A stretch of 64,000 bases of DNA from Timonella sp031979385 (lineage in GTDB: Bacteria > Actinomycetota > Actinomycetes > Actinomycetales > Cellulomonadaceae): the NCBI GenBank assembly GCA_031979385.1, contig DALZEF010000010.1, forward strand, positions 1-64,000. Reading direction: 5' to 3'. The number at the start of each line of letters is the position of its first letter. Position 1 is the first letter of the stretch. Shown here piece by piece: positions 39,365 to 46,969 of the stretch. The position numbers and the translations under genes were made by a program. The notes beneath the pieces were generated by a model, which saw only the letters and a list, made by a program, of their open reading frames with translations, did no database searches and was not told the origin of the DNA.

Positions 39365-40458
39365 GTAAAGGAACGTCCGCAGTGAAGCGGTGGATCGGGA
39401 TTCTAGTTTCCGCGGCGCTAGCCTCGTCAACCATGATTGCGCTTAGCGGCCCTGCTGCCGCTGCCGCGAGGCAGGGTGACTGGGGTATCGTCCACGGCTT
39501 AGGAGACCGCACTTTCAAAGACAACTACGGTTACGTAATTCGGGGGTTGACCATACGGTCAGGCAGCGATGTAGATTTCGTAGGCGTTGATAAAGCAACT
39601 GTGACAGTCACCGCTACTGGTGGTGGGAAAACATATAGTCTCCCGTCGACACTCAAGTTAGGTGTGGATGGAACAGACGCGAACGCCTTCCAAGGTCCAA
39701 TAATTCAAGCGAATACCTATTTTGGGCTGAGTCAGCACACCGATAACCTCGGTAATGTTTGGCATGAGCGCGATGAACTGCCGAATGGAAAATACCTGAT
39801 CACACTGAAACTTGATGTTCCTGGGCATTGGTCATGTCCGCAATATGACCCCAAAGGCTGTACGTGGTGGGATAGGACGCAGGTAGAGCGACGCTTCGAT
39901 CTAGTCATAAATCACGCCGCAGATACTAGCGCCCAAGCCCTGCGGTACTCGCACACCGCGACGGTCTCAGTGACTGAAAGCAGCGGAAAAGTCTCCGCAT
40001 CGCACACAGCAACGTTCAAGGCGAAGTCCACGCAGAAAGCCACTGTCAAGAAGACAGTGAAGAAGAACAAGCGTAAGTTCAGTGCGAAGCGCTCCGCGAA
40101 GGCGACTGCAACTCATACCGTGAAGAAGACCGCGACGGTGCGCGACTATGAAGCTACGGCATCTGCAACACGCACCGCATCAGGTACAGGGTGGACGCCA
40201 GAACTAGCTAAGAATGATGCAGCGTCGAATGCACGCTACGCCGCAGAAGCAGCAGCATATGCGTTAGCGAAGAAAAACGCACCCAAGGAAGCAAAAGCTA
40301 AAGCTAAGCAACTCGCGGAGAAGAAACTCACCAAGTCGGTGAAGAAGAAAGCGAACGCTCAAGCTAAGAAGAAGGCCAAGGCTGCCGCCAAGAAGAAGGC
40401 CACGAAGAGCGCACTCAAAGCCGCGAACGCGAAAGCGAAGAAAGCCCAGAAGCGGTAA
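39361..40458 (+). CDS. Secreted, strongly basic lysogeny-expressed protein
   Basis: A 365-aa protein. Signal peptide (GILVSAALASSTMIALS, cleavage near AAAA-AR, residue ~37). Residues ~40-185 form a beta-rich domain with NYGYVIRGLTIRSGSDVDFV and CPQYDPKGCTWWDRTQ. Residues 215-365 are Lys/Ala/Thr-rich with tracts such as KKKAKAAAKKKATKSALKA. GTG 39361 overlaps the repressor stop by 4 nt, so the gene should be translated whenever the prophage is silent. A role at the host surface or in exclusion is inferred; I know no homologue. Confidence 0.7.
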   Translation: MSKGTSAVKRWIGILVSAALASSTMIALSGPAAAAARQGDWGIVHGLGDRTFKDNYGYVIRGLTIRSGSDVDFVGVDKATVTVTATGGGKTYSLPSTLKLGVDGTDANAFQGPIIQANTYFGLSQHTDNLGNVWHERDELPNGKYLITLKLDVPGHWSCPQYDPKGCTWWDRTQVERRFDLVINHAADTSAQALRYSHTATVSVTESSGKVSASHTATFKAKSTQKATVKKTVKKNKRKFSAKRSAKATATHTVKKTATVRDYEATASATRTASGTGWTPELAKNDAASNARYAAEAAAYALAKKNAPKEAKAKAKQLAEKKLTKSVKKKANAQAKKKAKAAAKKKATKSALKAANAKAKKAQKR

Positions 40459-40625
40459 GTTCGGTGAACACTCCTCAGACACAAAGCAGTTGGGTAGACA
40501 GCTAGGCGAAAGCAAATATCGCCGTGATCATGGGTTTCACCCAGCAGATACTCAAGTTCTGGGTCGCAGGGGCCGATGGTTGTAGATAAAGCACCTCAAG
40601 CAAACTGCCTTTAGGAGATTCAGGC

Positions 40626-41300
40626 ATGAGAAAAAGTATCGCGATTACTTCCACGATCCTTCTACTCGCTCTAACCGGCTGCGCTGGCGGAAGCGAGCCC
40701 GCACCCACCGTCACGGTCACGGAAACAGCGACGACAGAACCCTCCCCAACGCAGGAGCCAGTCGAAGAAACTGAACCTGCAAGCGAACCAACAGACGAAC
40801 AAACTGAAGACTCTGGAGAACGGTACGTCTCGCATGGCACCAGTCCACGCGGAAACCTGATCAAACACGTTGGAGACTGGGCGGGTATAGGAACTGCTGA
40901 GAGCGACGAGGTCATGTCGGTCGATTTCAGGATTGCAGAGATCGAGTTCGGTATCGAGTGCACGACGAGTTTCGCAGGTAAGAGCGAAAACGGCCAGTTC
41001 GTTGGGCTTGTAATTGAAGTGGAATCCTATCCAGAATTGGAAGAGGTCGGAACGTTCTCAATAAGTGAGCATGATTTCAAAGCATTCGATAAAGACGGTA
41101 AGAGGATTAACGATCCTCAGGGCCAGGGCTACACCTGTCTTACCGATGGCGAGCGGTTACCAAGCGAGATCGGGCCCGCGGAGAAAGTCACCGGGAAGGT
41201 TGTGCTGGACCTGCCGGAGAACGCTGCTGTTGTTGTCTTCTCATCGTGGCTTACCGAAGGCGCCTGGGAATGGCCTTTGCATCTAAACGATGACGTGTGA
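40626..41300 (+). CDS. Lipoprotein, probable superinfection-exclusion type
   Basis: A 224-aa protein. Signal with lipobox LTGC (Cys19), then a Thr/Glu/Pro stalk (VTVTETATTEPSPTQEPVEE) and a DUF4352-like beta domain (SVDFRIAEIEFGIECTTSF, GLVIEVESYP). AGGAG lies upstream. It is in the lysogeny region, downstream of repressor and secreted protein, and ends at a strong terminator. Prophage lipoproteins in this place (e.g. Ltp of phage TP-J34) block DNA injection by related phages. Confidence 0.7.
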   Translation: MRKSIAITSTILLLALTGCAGGSEPAPTVTVTETATTEPSPTQEPVEETEPASEPTDEQTEDSGERYVSHGTSPRGNLIKHVGDWAGIGTAESDEVMSVDFRIAEIEFGIECTTSFAGKSENGQFVGLVIEVESYPELEEVGTFSISEHDFKAFDKDGKRINDPQGQGYTCLTDGERLPSEIGPAEKVTGKVVLDLPENAAVVVFSSWLTEGAWEWPLHLNDDV

Positions 41301-41393
41301 CCGGTGGGCGTCCATCGGTGTCGTTGAAGACTGGCCAGGATTTCCGTACGCAGGGATGCGGCGTCTGGGACAAACAATAGATCGTGGAAACAC

Positions 41394-41443
41394 AATCAAC
41401 CCGTGAAGGTTAACTCTCAAGAATTAACCTTCACGGGTTGATT
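41394..41443. terminator. Bidirectional 20-bp terminator
   Basis: A near-perfect stem from 41394-41413 to 41424-41443 (CAACCCGTGAAGG and complement at its base) with a 10-nt loop. T-rich sequence follows on both strands. It separates the plus-strand lysogeny genes from the convergent toxin-antitoxin-chaperone operon. Confidence 0.8.
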
Positions 41444-41474
41444 TATGTTTCGGCAAAATACGTGCGCGAATTTA

Positions 41475-41921
41475 TTACTCTTCGTCTTCCTCGTACTGCT
41501 GCATCGTAGATAACTGGAATGGCAGTGGAATCACATCGACGGATTGCTTGGCGAAAGCGTTCAATTCACAACGTATAAAAGGCCAGATAGCTGAGACTGT
41601 CTCAAAACCGGAAGTAGCCGCAGTTTCACGTAATTTCTGAGGAATCTGGAAACCGTACCTGAAATGACCTCTCCAGCGAGGATCGCGTTTCTTCTGCTTG
41701 GGCTGATCTGCGCTATCTTCTTTGTCATCGGTTTGATCCTGCACGATCATTTCGCAGTTGAGCCGACAGCTAAGAGGTGTTTTTGGATCATTGGGTAACT
41801 CATCAGGAATTGAAAGCTCAAACTTAACGAGTGCCGTGTCCAACTTGACCCCGACAGTGGGTCGGTTTGTGATCTCCGCTTTGAGCAGGTCCACTCGGAC
41901 AATGTCACTAGATGTCAGCAT
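41475..41921 (-). CDS. SecB-like chaperone of a toxin-antitoxin-chaperone module
   Basis: A 148-aa protein with SecB-family features. The early strand region is VRVDLLKAEITNRPTVGVKLD. The diagnostic C-terminal part is SAIWPFIRCELNAFAKQSVDVIPLPFQL, where SecB proteins have WPYARE and a Pro-rich end. A solitary SecB after a HigBA pair is the TAC arrangement known from Mycobacterium tuberculosis Rv1955-1957, where the chaperone stabilises the antitoxin. ATG 41921 overlaps the antitoxin gene by 14 nt. A longer TTG start (41936) is less likely. Confidence 0.75.
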   Translation of the reverse strand: MLTSSDIVRVDLLKAEITNRPTVGVKLDTALVKFELSIPDELPNDPKTPLSCRLNCEMIVQDQTDDKEDSADQPKQKKRDPRWRGHFRYGFQIPQKLRETAATSGFETVSAIWPFIRCELNAFAKQSVDVIPLPFQLSTMQQYEEDEE

Positions 41922-42405
41922 GGGCGCGCCCTTCAACTGGAATTTGACTTTCGGTGGTTGGCTTCGAAGTAGAGCTCACAGTGAACTCAATTGATGTGCC
42001 GATGAACTCTGCATCCGGATCTGCATCGGTGTAAACGCTATGCTCACTAACACCGTTGCCAGAAGAGAACAACCATCTGCCGTCCATTTTGCGTTTGGGT
42101 TCATTGCTATCATCTTCGATTACGTCTCTGTCCGAAAGCCCGAAGTTGAACTCTTCAACGGTAATCCTTACCTGTAAGTTAAGTGCTGCGAGGTACTCGG
42201 CAAGAGTGCTGATGCGCAGGTTCCCATTGCCCTTGAGTACTTGATTGACCGCACCTTTGCGGATACCAAGGCGCCTAGCAAGTTCCGTTTGCGAGATTCC
42301 CGTGGATTCTAGGGCTTCGTGAAGTGCTTCAAGTACATCTTGGCGTGCACGTGCACGTGCATATGCGCTTTTTCCTTCACTATCACGCGAAATGAAAAGC
42401 TCCAT
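41908..42405 (-). CDS. HigA-like XRE antitoxin with chaperone-addiction tail
   Basis: A 165-aa protein. HTH at residues ~22-75 (TGISQTELARRLGIRKGAVNQVLKG), then an extra ~80 residues that plain HigA proteins lack, ending FTVSSTSKPTTESQIPVEGR. In TAC systems this C-terminal extension is the chaperone-addiction sequence bound by SecB. Start ATG 42405 directly abuts the toxin stop. Confidence 0.75.
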   Translation of the reverse strand: MELFISRDSEGKSAYARARARQDVLEALHEALESTGISQTELARRLGIRKGAVNQVLKGNGNLRISTLAEYLAALNLQVRITVEEFNFGLSDRDVIEDDSNEPKRKMDGRWLFSSGNGVSEHSVYTDADPDAEFIGTSIEFTVSSTSKPTTESQIPVEGRAHADI

Positions 42406-42881
42406 TATCTCTTCCTGTCTTCCTTTGCGATTGCATGACCCTTGCGAAGTTCCTTAAGTGGCGCTCTCTCGGAGGCCTTGAAGAATCCGTGAGTTATACG
42501 TGCAATCTGCGCGTCTTTACACGTTGTTTCGTAAAAAGGTAAGCGCAAATTCCCGGCCTTGAATTCCATCAACTGGCATCCATCTTCCATGGTTAGATAG
42601 TTCATCTGTCCCGGGACGGTGAGTTTACCTTTGCGTGCGTAAGACTGAAGGCGGACGAGCATGTCCGCCTTGGTTTGATCTGACTTTTTCTTCGCTCTCG
42701 TGGAGGCTATCAAGCCGAGTGATTTTTTGGGGAGGGCTTGGAGGAAAGCGACGCCTTGATGAACGCTATCTTTGTCAAACGCAAACTCCACCACCTTCCT
42801 TGCTCCTTGAGCGACAACTACCTTCTTGCGGTCACAACATTCACAAGCCTTCCAGTCGCTGTGTGTGTCATGGTTTGTCAC
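42405..42881 (-). CDS. HigB/RelE-superfamily toxin
   Basis: A 158-aa protein. The C-terminal 60 residues read QLMEFKAGNLRLPFYETTCKDAQIARITHGFFKASERAP, the typical HigB/Gp49 core of ribosome-dependent mRNA interferases. The N terminus has CECC and basic residues not usual in short HigB toxins. First gene of the operon, with GGAGA before GTG 42881. The promoter must be in the 118 bp shared with the divergent ImmA-like gene. Confidence 0.75.
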   Translation of the reverse strand: MTNHDTHSDWKACECCDRKKVVVAQGARKVVEFAFDKDSVHQGVAFLQALPKKSLGLIASTRAKKKSDQTKADMLVRLQSYARKGKLTVPGQMNYLTMEDGCQLMEFKAGNLRLPFYETTCKDAQIARITHGFFKASERAPLKELRKGHAIAKEDRKR

Positions 42882-43002
42882 TGTGTCTCCATCGTAGCAC
42901 TCGTGCAGTTATGACTGAACCCCAAGTTTCCATCAATGGCATAGAGGTTATCTAAAGTGATTATCGTAACTGATCTGTGGAAACTTTAATGTCAGTGGGG
43001 TG

Positions 43003-43461
43003 ATGTGTAATAGTCCCCGTCAAGGACTGCCGCGGCACAGCAGACTCGGATGGACGCTCTTGGACAGACTTCTAGAACTCGCATGCGAACAGGATGTGCG
43101 AGTCGTATGGCGTAACCTCGGCAAGCGACGAGGTGAATATGTGCATAGTGCACGACTCATCAGAATCAATCCCCGCATGTCCGATGTCCTGCAAAAGAGC
43201 ACCCTTGCGCACGAACTCGGACACGCACACCACGGGGACGCTTGGACCGATGACCCGCACATCAAGCAGCTGCGTGAGGACCGCGCTAACGCGTACGCTG
43301 CACGCCTCCTGATTAGCCCGCTCGAGTACGCTATCGCCGAGAGGCTTGTAGGCCACCACACCGGAGCCCTTGCAAAAGAACTCGGTGTCGCGGCCTACAT
43401 TATTGAAGCGTGGAAGCAGACACCACGGTCATACTTTGATCTGCAGCACATCGCCCAATAG
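43003..43461 (+). CDS. ImmA/IrrE-type metallopeptidase
   Basis: A 152-aa protein with LAHELGHAHHGD (zinc motif His70-Glu71-x2-His74) and EDRANAYAARLLISPLEYA (downstream Glu/Asp). In phi105-like and ICEBs1-like elements such peptidases cleave the element's repressor to trigger induction. Here the repressor gene is 4 kb away. It converges with int, overlapping it by 33 bp. Confidence 0.78.
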   Translation: MCNSPRQGLPRHSRLGWTLLDRLLELACEQDVRVVWRNLGKRRGEYVHSARLIRINPRMSDVLQKSTLAHELGHAHHGDAWTDDPHIKQLREDRANAYAARLLISPLEYAIAERLVGHHTGALAKELGVAAYIIEAWKQTPRSYFDLQHIAQ

Positions 43462-44703
43462 GGCCATCGCTTTAGCTTTCTCTTCGAGGTTCGTGTGCCG
43501 ATAATGTTGTGTCATGTGCACGGATGAGTGGCCCACGATTTCACCGATCAGGTGAGCATCTACTCCCATCATGGACAGGAGCGTCACGGTGGTGTGGCGG
43601 GCGACATGCCCGGTCTTGGTTGTGCCGCTTGGCCGATTCTCCTCTTTTGTAATCACACCGGCATCAAAGAGCAGTTGCTTCCATTCGGCAGAGTCTTGCT
43701 TGGCATCGATCGGTGATCCATCGTCGTTGTGCCAGATAAGACCATGCGGATTGTGTACACCTTCATCAAGCGCGAGGTGGCGGCGCAACAGTGCGACATG
43801 GGCCGGGATAAGCGGGACAACCCGGCCTTCCTGGGATTTGGGGCGGGTCAGGAAGAACCGTCCCTCGAGGTGAATGCATTCGAAGTCATCTGGAATCATG
43901 AGTTTGCGGTCTGGGCAGTAGCGTGGCCAGCGCTGCCCGCACGGACTAGTGCAGTCGTGCTGCCATCGTAGTTCTTCAAGTTTCCATGACACGGTGTAGC
44001 TCGAAATGCCCTCTTCATCGGCTGACATGGTGAGGGCTGCTCGTGTCGCACCAAGTATCTCGCTCTGTCGCTGCCCGCCGAGCAGTTTGAACCAGAACCG
44101 TGATGCCTTAGCGGGCGGATATTGAGCAGCGGCTTGAAGGACTGCTAGGGCTTCTGGAACTGTCAGGGATCCACGGCTAGATTGCTTGGATCGGGTGACG
44201 CCTTTCATCACTCCGGTGACAGGATTGTCATCGAGTAGTTTCTCTTCGATCGCGTCGCTCAGCATCTTCGACAAGGTTCCTAGATATCGCGTAGCGGTGC
44301 TCGGAGTTCTCCCAGAGCTGATGAGGGCTGTGCGGACTTCACGGATGTGTGAGGGGCGCAGTTCACGCAGTTTGTGTCGTCCAATAATTGGCACGATCCA
44401 TTTACGGACCGCCGCCATAGACGTTGTGTAGGATTTTGGGTCGAGGTCAGCCCGGCATTGCTCAAGCCACGTGTCTGCCCATTGTGCAACCGTGGTTGTT
44501 TTGTCGAGCGGTGCGCCGTACTGCTCGATTTCGGTTTTGAGTGCTTTGAGTTTCTCTCGGCATGCTTTTTGCGAGCGAGCGTGAACATAGAGTTGCTTAC
44601 GTCCTCCGTCGAGCGTGTAGCCGACATCGACAACTCCGCGCCAGAGTTTGCGCTGAGGTAGGTAGTAGAAGGCTCCTTCGCCAGGGCTTCGTTTCTTGGG
44701 CAT
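43429..44703 (-). CDS. int: Tyrosine integrase
   Basis: A 424-aa protein. An N-terminal AP2-like arm-binding domain (res 10-60), SAM-like core-binding domain (res 70-160) and catalytic domain are present. The catalytic Arg212 lies in GGQRQSEIL, followed by His366-x2-Arg369 (GHVARH), His392 (GHSS) and nucleophile Tyr401 (QHYRHT). An unusual Cys cluster (res 251-263) is inserted in the catalytic domain. ATG 44703 (MPKKRSPGEG) is the start; the longer frame would read back through the attachment site. It inserts the phage into tRNA-Val(CAC). Confidence 0.92.
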   Translation of the reverse strand: MPKKRSPGEGAFYYLPQRKLWRGVVDVGYTLDGGRKQLYVHARSQKACREKLKALKTEIEQYGAPLDKTTTVAQWADTWLEQCRADLDPKSYTTSMAAVRKWIVPIIGRHKLRELRPSHIREVRTALISSGRTPSTATRYLGTLSKMLSDAIEEKLLDDNPVTGVMKGVTRSKQSSRGSLTVPEALAVLQAAAQYPPAKASRFWFKLLGGQRQSEILGATRAALTMSADEEGISSYTVSWKLEELRWQHDCTSPCGQRWPRYCPDRKLMIPDDFECIHLEGRFFLTRPKSQEGRVVPLIPAHVALLRRHLALDEGVHNPHGLIWHNDDGSPIDAKQDSAEWKQLLFDAGVITKEENRPSGTTKTGHVARHTTVTLLSMMGVDAHLIGEIVGHSSVHMTQHYRHTNLEEKAKAMALLGDVLQIKV

Positions 44704-44719
44704 CTTCGATTCCTTCGAG

Positions 44720-44741
44720 GTGCACACATGAGTGCACACAT
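44720..44741 (+). repeat. Paired arm-type integrase sites, int-side arm
   Basis: GTGCACACAT at 44720-44729 and again at 44732-44741, 12 bp apart, between int and the core. Because they lie only 17 bp before the int start codon, Int bound here could also repress its own gene. Confidence 0.65.
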
Positions 44742-44853
44742 GGGCGTGCTGTAGCGTGATCCCATGATGCCATAAGTTCGAACACCTGTTCGAATAATGC
44801 TTCTTGAACTGCCTATACGTACAGGTCAGGCGGCTGTAGGAAAGCGACTCCGA

Positions 44854-44901
44854 TCCTTCACACGGAAGAGGTCGTGGGTTCGATACCCGCATCGCCCACC
44901 G
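44854..44901 (+). other. Central att junction between prophage copies (reconstituted attP)
   Basis: From 44854 the sequence repeats 4873 onward. Left of it is phage DNA (int side), right of it the phage left arm. Only the 3' 45 nt of tRNA-Val are present, so this is not a functional tRNA gene. Both pairs of arm sites flank it, as in a free circular phage. Confidence 0.85.
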
Positions 44902-44958
44902 TAAACATGCTGCTCAAGAGATGTTTTCCCTCAAGTGTTGCTTGCGAAAATCGGCTAG

Positions 44959-44980
44959 GTGCACACATAGGTTCACACAT
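44959..44980 (+). repeat. Paired arm-type integrase sites, copy 2 left arm
   Basis: GTGCACACAT and GTTCACACAT, 12 bp apart, the counterpart of 4978-4999. Together with 44720-44741 they complete the central attP. Confidence 0.65.
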
Positions 44981-45078
44981 ACGGCTGTTTTTACCATTCC
45001 TTGACCATCCGGCACCGTCACTCAACGACGCGTCAGAGGGCCGTAATCGAGCATACGCGAGACTCTATCCAGCACGCA

Positions 45079-45123
45079 CAAAATCAGCCCCAACCCTCCG
45101 GATTGTCCGAAGAGTTGGGGCTG
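45079..45123 (-). terminator. Late-operon terminator, copy 2
   Basis: Same hairpin and ATTTTG tail as at 5098-5142. In the tandem array it also keeps late transcription of copy 2 from entering the int end of copy 1. Confidence 0.7.
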
Positions 45124-45156
45124 GTATATTTCCTGGCATATTTTCACCAGCGATTT

Positions 45157-45375
45157 TCACTCGTGGTTGGTAGCACCACCACGAACCGCCACCGAGGTGA
45201 GCACCGACAGCAGCGCATACGAACCCGCCAGCGACAGCACGCCACCCCAGCCGACATCCACCAGGCCGGTTGTGTCGAGTGCGGCGCTACCGAGGATGCC
45301 TTGAGCAAGCGAGGAAATCGCACGATCTGCGGTATCTACCCAGAACGCCTTGGACGCGAATTTCGATGATTTCAT
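45157..45375 (-). CDS. Holin, copy 2
   Basis: Identical to the 72-aa r1t-type holin at 5176-5394, with the same two membrane segments and start. Confidence 0.8.
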   Translation of the reverse strand: MKSSKFASKAFWVDTADRAISSLAQGILGSAALDTTGLVDVGWGGVLSLAGSYALLSVLTSVAVRGGATNHE

Positions 45376-45382
45376 GATGTGC

Positions 45383-46243
45383 CTACTTCCACAGGTTGAG
45401 GTTGAGGGACTTCTGTAGCGCCTTGATGGTGCGCGGACCAAGAACGCCATCCACCTTGAGTGGACCGTCCTTGAGGACAAACTTCGCGGCAGCACCGCTC
45501 TTGCGTGCATGCCACACGTTGAGCAGTTTCTGGACCGCCATGACGGTGCGCTTGTCCAGGCGACCGGTCAGGTCGAGTGGGCGTTTGAGCTTGAAGCCGC
45601 CCTTCCCTTTCTTGCCGTTGAGTCGGTGCTGCAGGCGGGTGCAGGACTTCGCGGCGAAATCACCGTCCGGATCGAGGGCGCCTAACTGGATCTGCCACTG
45701 GGTGCAGGTTGGCTTGTCGAGTGTGCCGTTGATCTTGAGTTTGCTGGTCTTCATCCGATCAGCAGCCGCGTTGTACACCCAGTGCCAGGGCTCGTTGACG
45801 CTGCGTCCCTCGGTGTTGGTCCAGCCGTAGGCGGGGCCATGCTGTGCAAGCCAGGTGTATTGAGCGGAGGTGAAACTGCCGAAGCCGATCCCAGTGTTGA
45901 TGTCAATGGCGATCCCCAAACCATGATTCGAGGTGCCAGGTACCGCAGCGGCAGCGCCGGTGTGTCGCCACCAGTACGAGCCTTTCCACGGCCCGCGTCG
46001 GTCCACGATGTCGCGTCCGTTCTGGCGGATGATGGCATACGTTTGCCGGTAGCGTTGCCGGAAGATCGACTCCTGTTGCGCATAGGTACGGTAGCCCTGA
46101 GTGAGGCGTAGTTCGTACCCGAACTCGCGTTTAAACGCGGAGTTGAGGCGCTCGAAAGAGTTGCGTGCAGCCTTACGTAGCGTGTGGCCGTTTGAGGTCT
46201 TAGACAAGAGCGACTGGATGAGCCGCCCATTGAGGATAGACAT
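45383..46243 (-). CDS. Endolysin, copy 2
   Basis: Identical to 5402-6262: M15-type peptidase with His107, Asp114 and His154, then a peptidoglycan-binding module. Confidence 0.88.
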   Translation of the reverse strand: MSILNGRLIQSLLSKTSNGHTLRKAARNSFERLNSAFKREFGYELRLTQGYRTYAQQESIFRQRYRQTYAIIRQNGRDIVDRRGPWKGSYWWRHTGAAAAVPGTSNHGLGIAIDINTGIGFGSFTSAQYTWLAQHGPAYGWTNTEGRSVNEPWHWVYNAAADRMKTSKLKINGTLDKPTCTQWQIQLGALDPDGDFAAKSCTRLQHRLNGKKGKGGFKLKRPLDLTGRLDKRTVMAVQKLLNVWHARKSGAAAKFVLKDGPLKVDGVLGPRTIKALQKSLNLNLWK

Positions 46244-46269
46244 GGCGTACCTTTCTGTGTGTGGGCATA

Positions 46270-46299
46270 AGAAAACCCGCCACCAGGTAGTGACGGGTT
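46270..46299 (-). terminator. Hairpin before endolysin, copy 2
   Basis: Counterpart of 6289-6318, with TTTTCTT on the minus strand. Confidence 0.6.
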
Positions 46300-46591
46300 A
46301 TTTGAGGATGAAGGCTATGAGGATCGGTATTGCGGCGCCTATCACGGCCCACACGACTTTCGGGAGCCAGGCGTTCGCGTCGTTCTCAGCGTCGATCTCA
46401 TCGACCTTCGCCGCGAGTTTCTCATAGTCATCGCGGGGTACATGATCACGTTCGAGGGACCTTAAACGGATTTCGTGGTCTTTGACGTTGCGCTCCACCC
46501 AGTCAATGTGTGGTGAGAGTTTCGCGTTGAGTTCAGCGATCTGCACGGTGAGGTTTACGGCCCATTTTGGAAGGAGGTTGTCATCGCTCAT
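46298..46591 (-). CDS. Coiled-coil membrane protein of lysis module, copy 2
   Basis: Identical to 6317-6610. The GGAGG site again favours the internal ATG as start. Confidence 0.6.
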   Translation of the reverse strand: MSDDNLLPKWAVNLTVQIAELNAKLSPHIDWVERNVKDHEIRLRSLERDHVPRDDYEKLAAKVDEIDAENDANAWLPKVVWAVIGAAIPILIAFILK

Positions 46592-46629
46592 ATCGCCTCC
46601 TTTCATGTTTGTGCAGGTAGGAAGGTTAG

Positions 46630-46661
46630 CCGAGAAGGCATATTATGTACGCCTCAACGGC
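46630..46661 (+). repeat. Left inverted repeat of fibre switch, copy 2
   Basis: 32-bp repeat, inverted partner at 47306-47337. The four copies in the array also allow recombination between prophage copies. Confidence 0.85.
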
Positions 46662-46955
46662 GCGTGGCTGCAAGGTCCTGTTCCAGGGCAGCGGATACAA
46701 CACGGGCGCGCCACCATCGACATATCCTCCCTCGCGGGAGGAGCCACCGGGACCATCCAGGCAATATCCTTCCCCCAAAACTTTTCAGGTGCGCCAGAAG
46801 TGATTGTGCAGCATACGCAATCAAACATCAGCTTGGTGCTCGCCGTGTGGGGTGCGTCCGCGTCGGGTTTTTCGATTACCCCACGTAATGTCGGCTCCAC
46901 TGCGTTCCCAGCGGGGGCATCTGTCGTCGTGCACTGGATAGCCGCGCACGGTTAA
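46630..46955 (+). CDS. Silent tail-fibre C-terminal cassette, copy 2
   Basis: Same opposite-strand cassette as 6649-6974, in the same orientation. Both prophage copies are therefore recorded in the same inversion state. Confidence 0.8.
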
Positions 46956-46969
46956 CCCCTTGGGACTTG

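Larger units (their letters stand above)
4873..44853 (+). mobile_element. Complete 39,981-bp siphoviral prophage, copy 1
   Basis: Contains packaging, head, tail, lysis, replication, switch, lysogeny and integration modules with no major gap. Bounded on the left by tRNA-Val(CAC) and on the right by the junction with copy 2. A full lytic gene set is present, and the only lesion seen is the frameshift in the non-essential plus-strand gene at 20420, so it is probably inducible. Confidence 0.92.

Noticed and set aside
40502..40963. 153-codon minus-strand frame over the lipoprotein start
   Set aside because: Antisense to a clear lipobox signal peptide; no support.
41475..41921. SecB-like protein as part of a general secretion pathway
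   Set aside because: It is coupled to a toxin-antitoxin pair in a prophage, and the organism looks Gram-positive; a TAC role fits better.
43429..44892. 487-aa version of the integrase starting at 44892
   Set aside because: The extra N terminus (MRVSNPRPLPCEGS) is antisense translation of the tRNA-Val remnant and the arm-site region. The same peptide appears opposite the intact tRNA at 4911.
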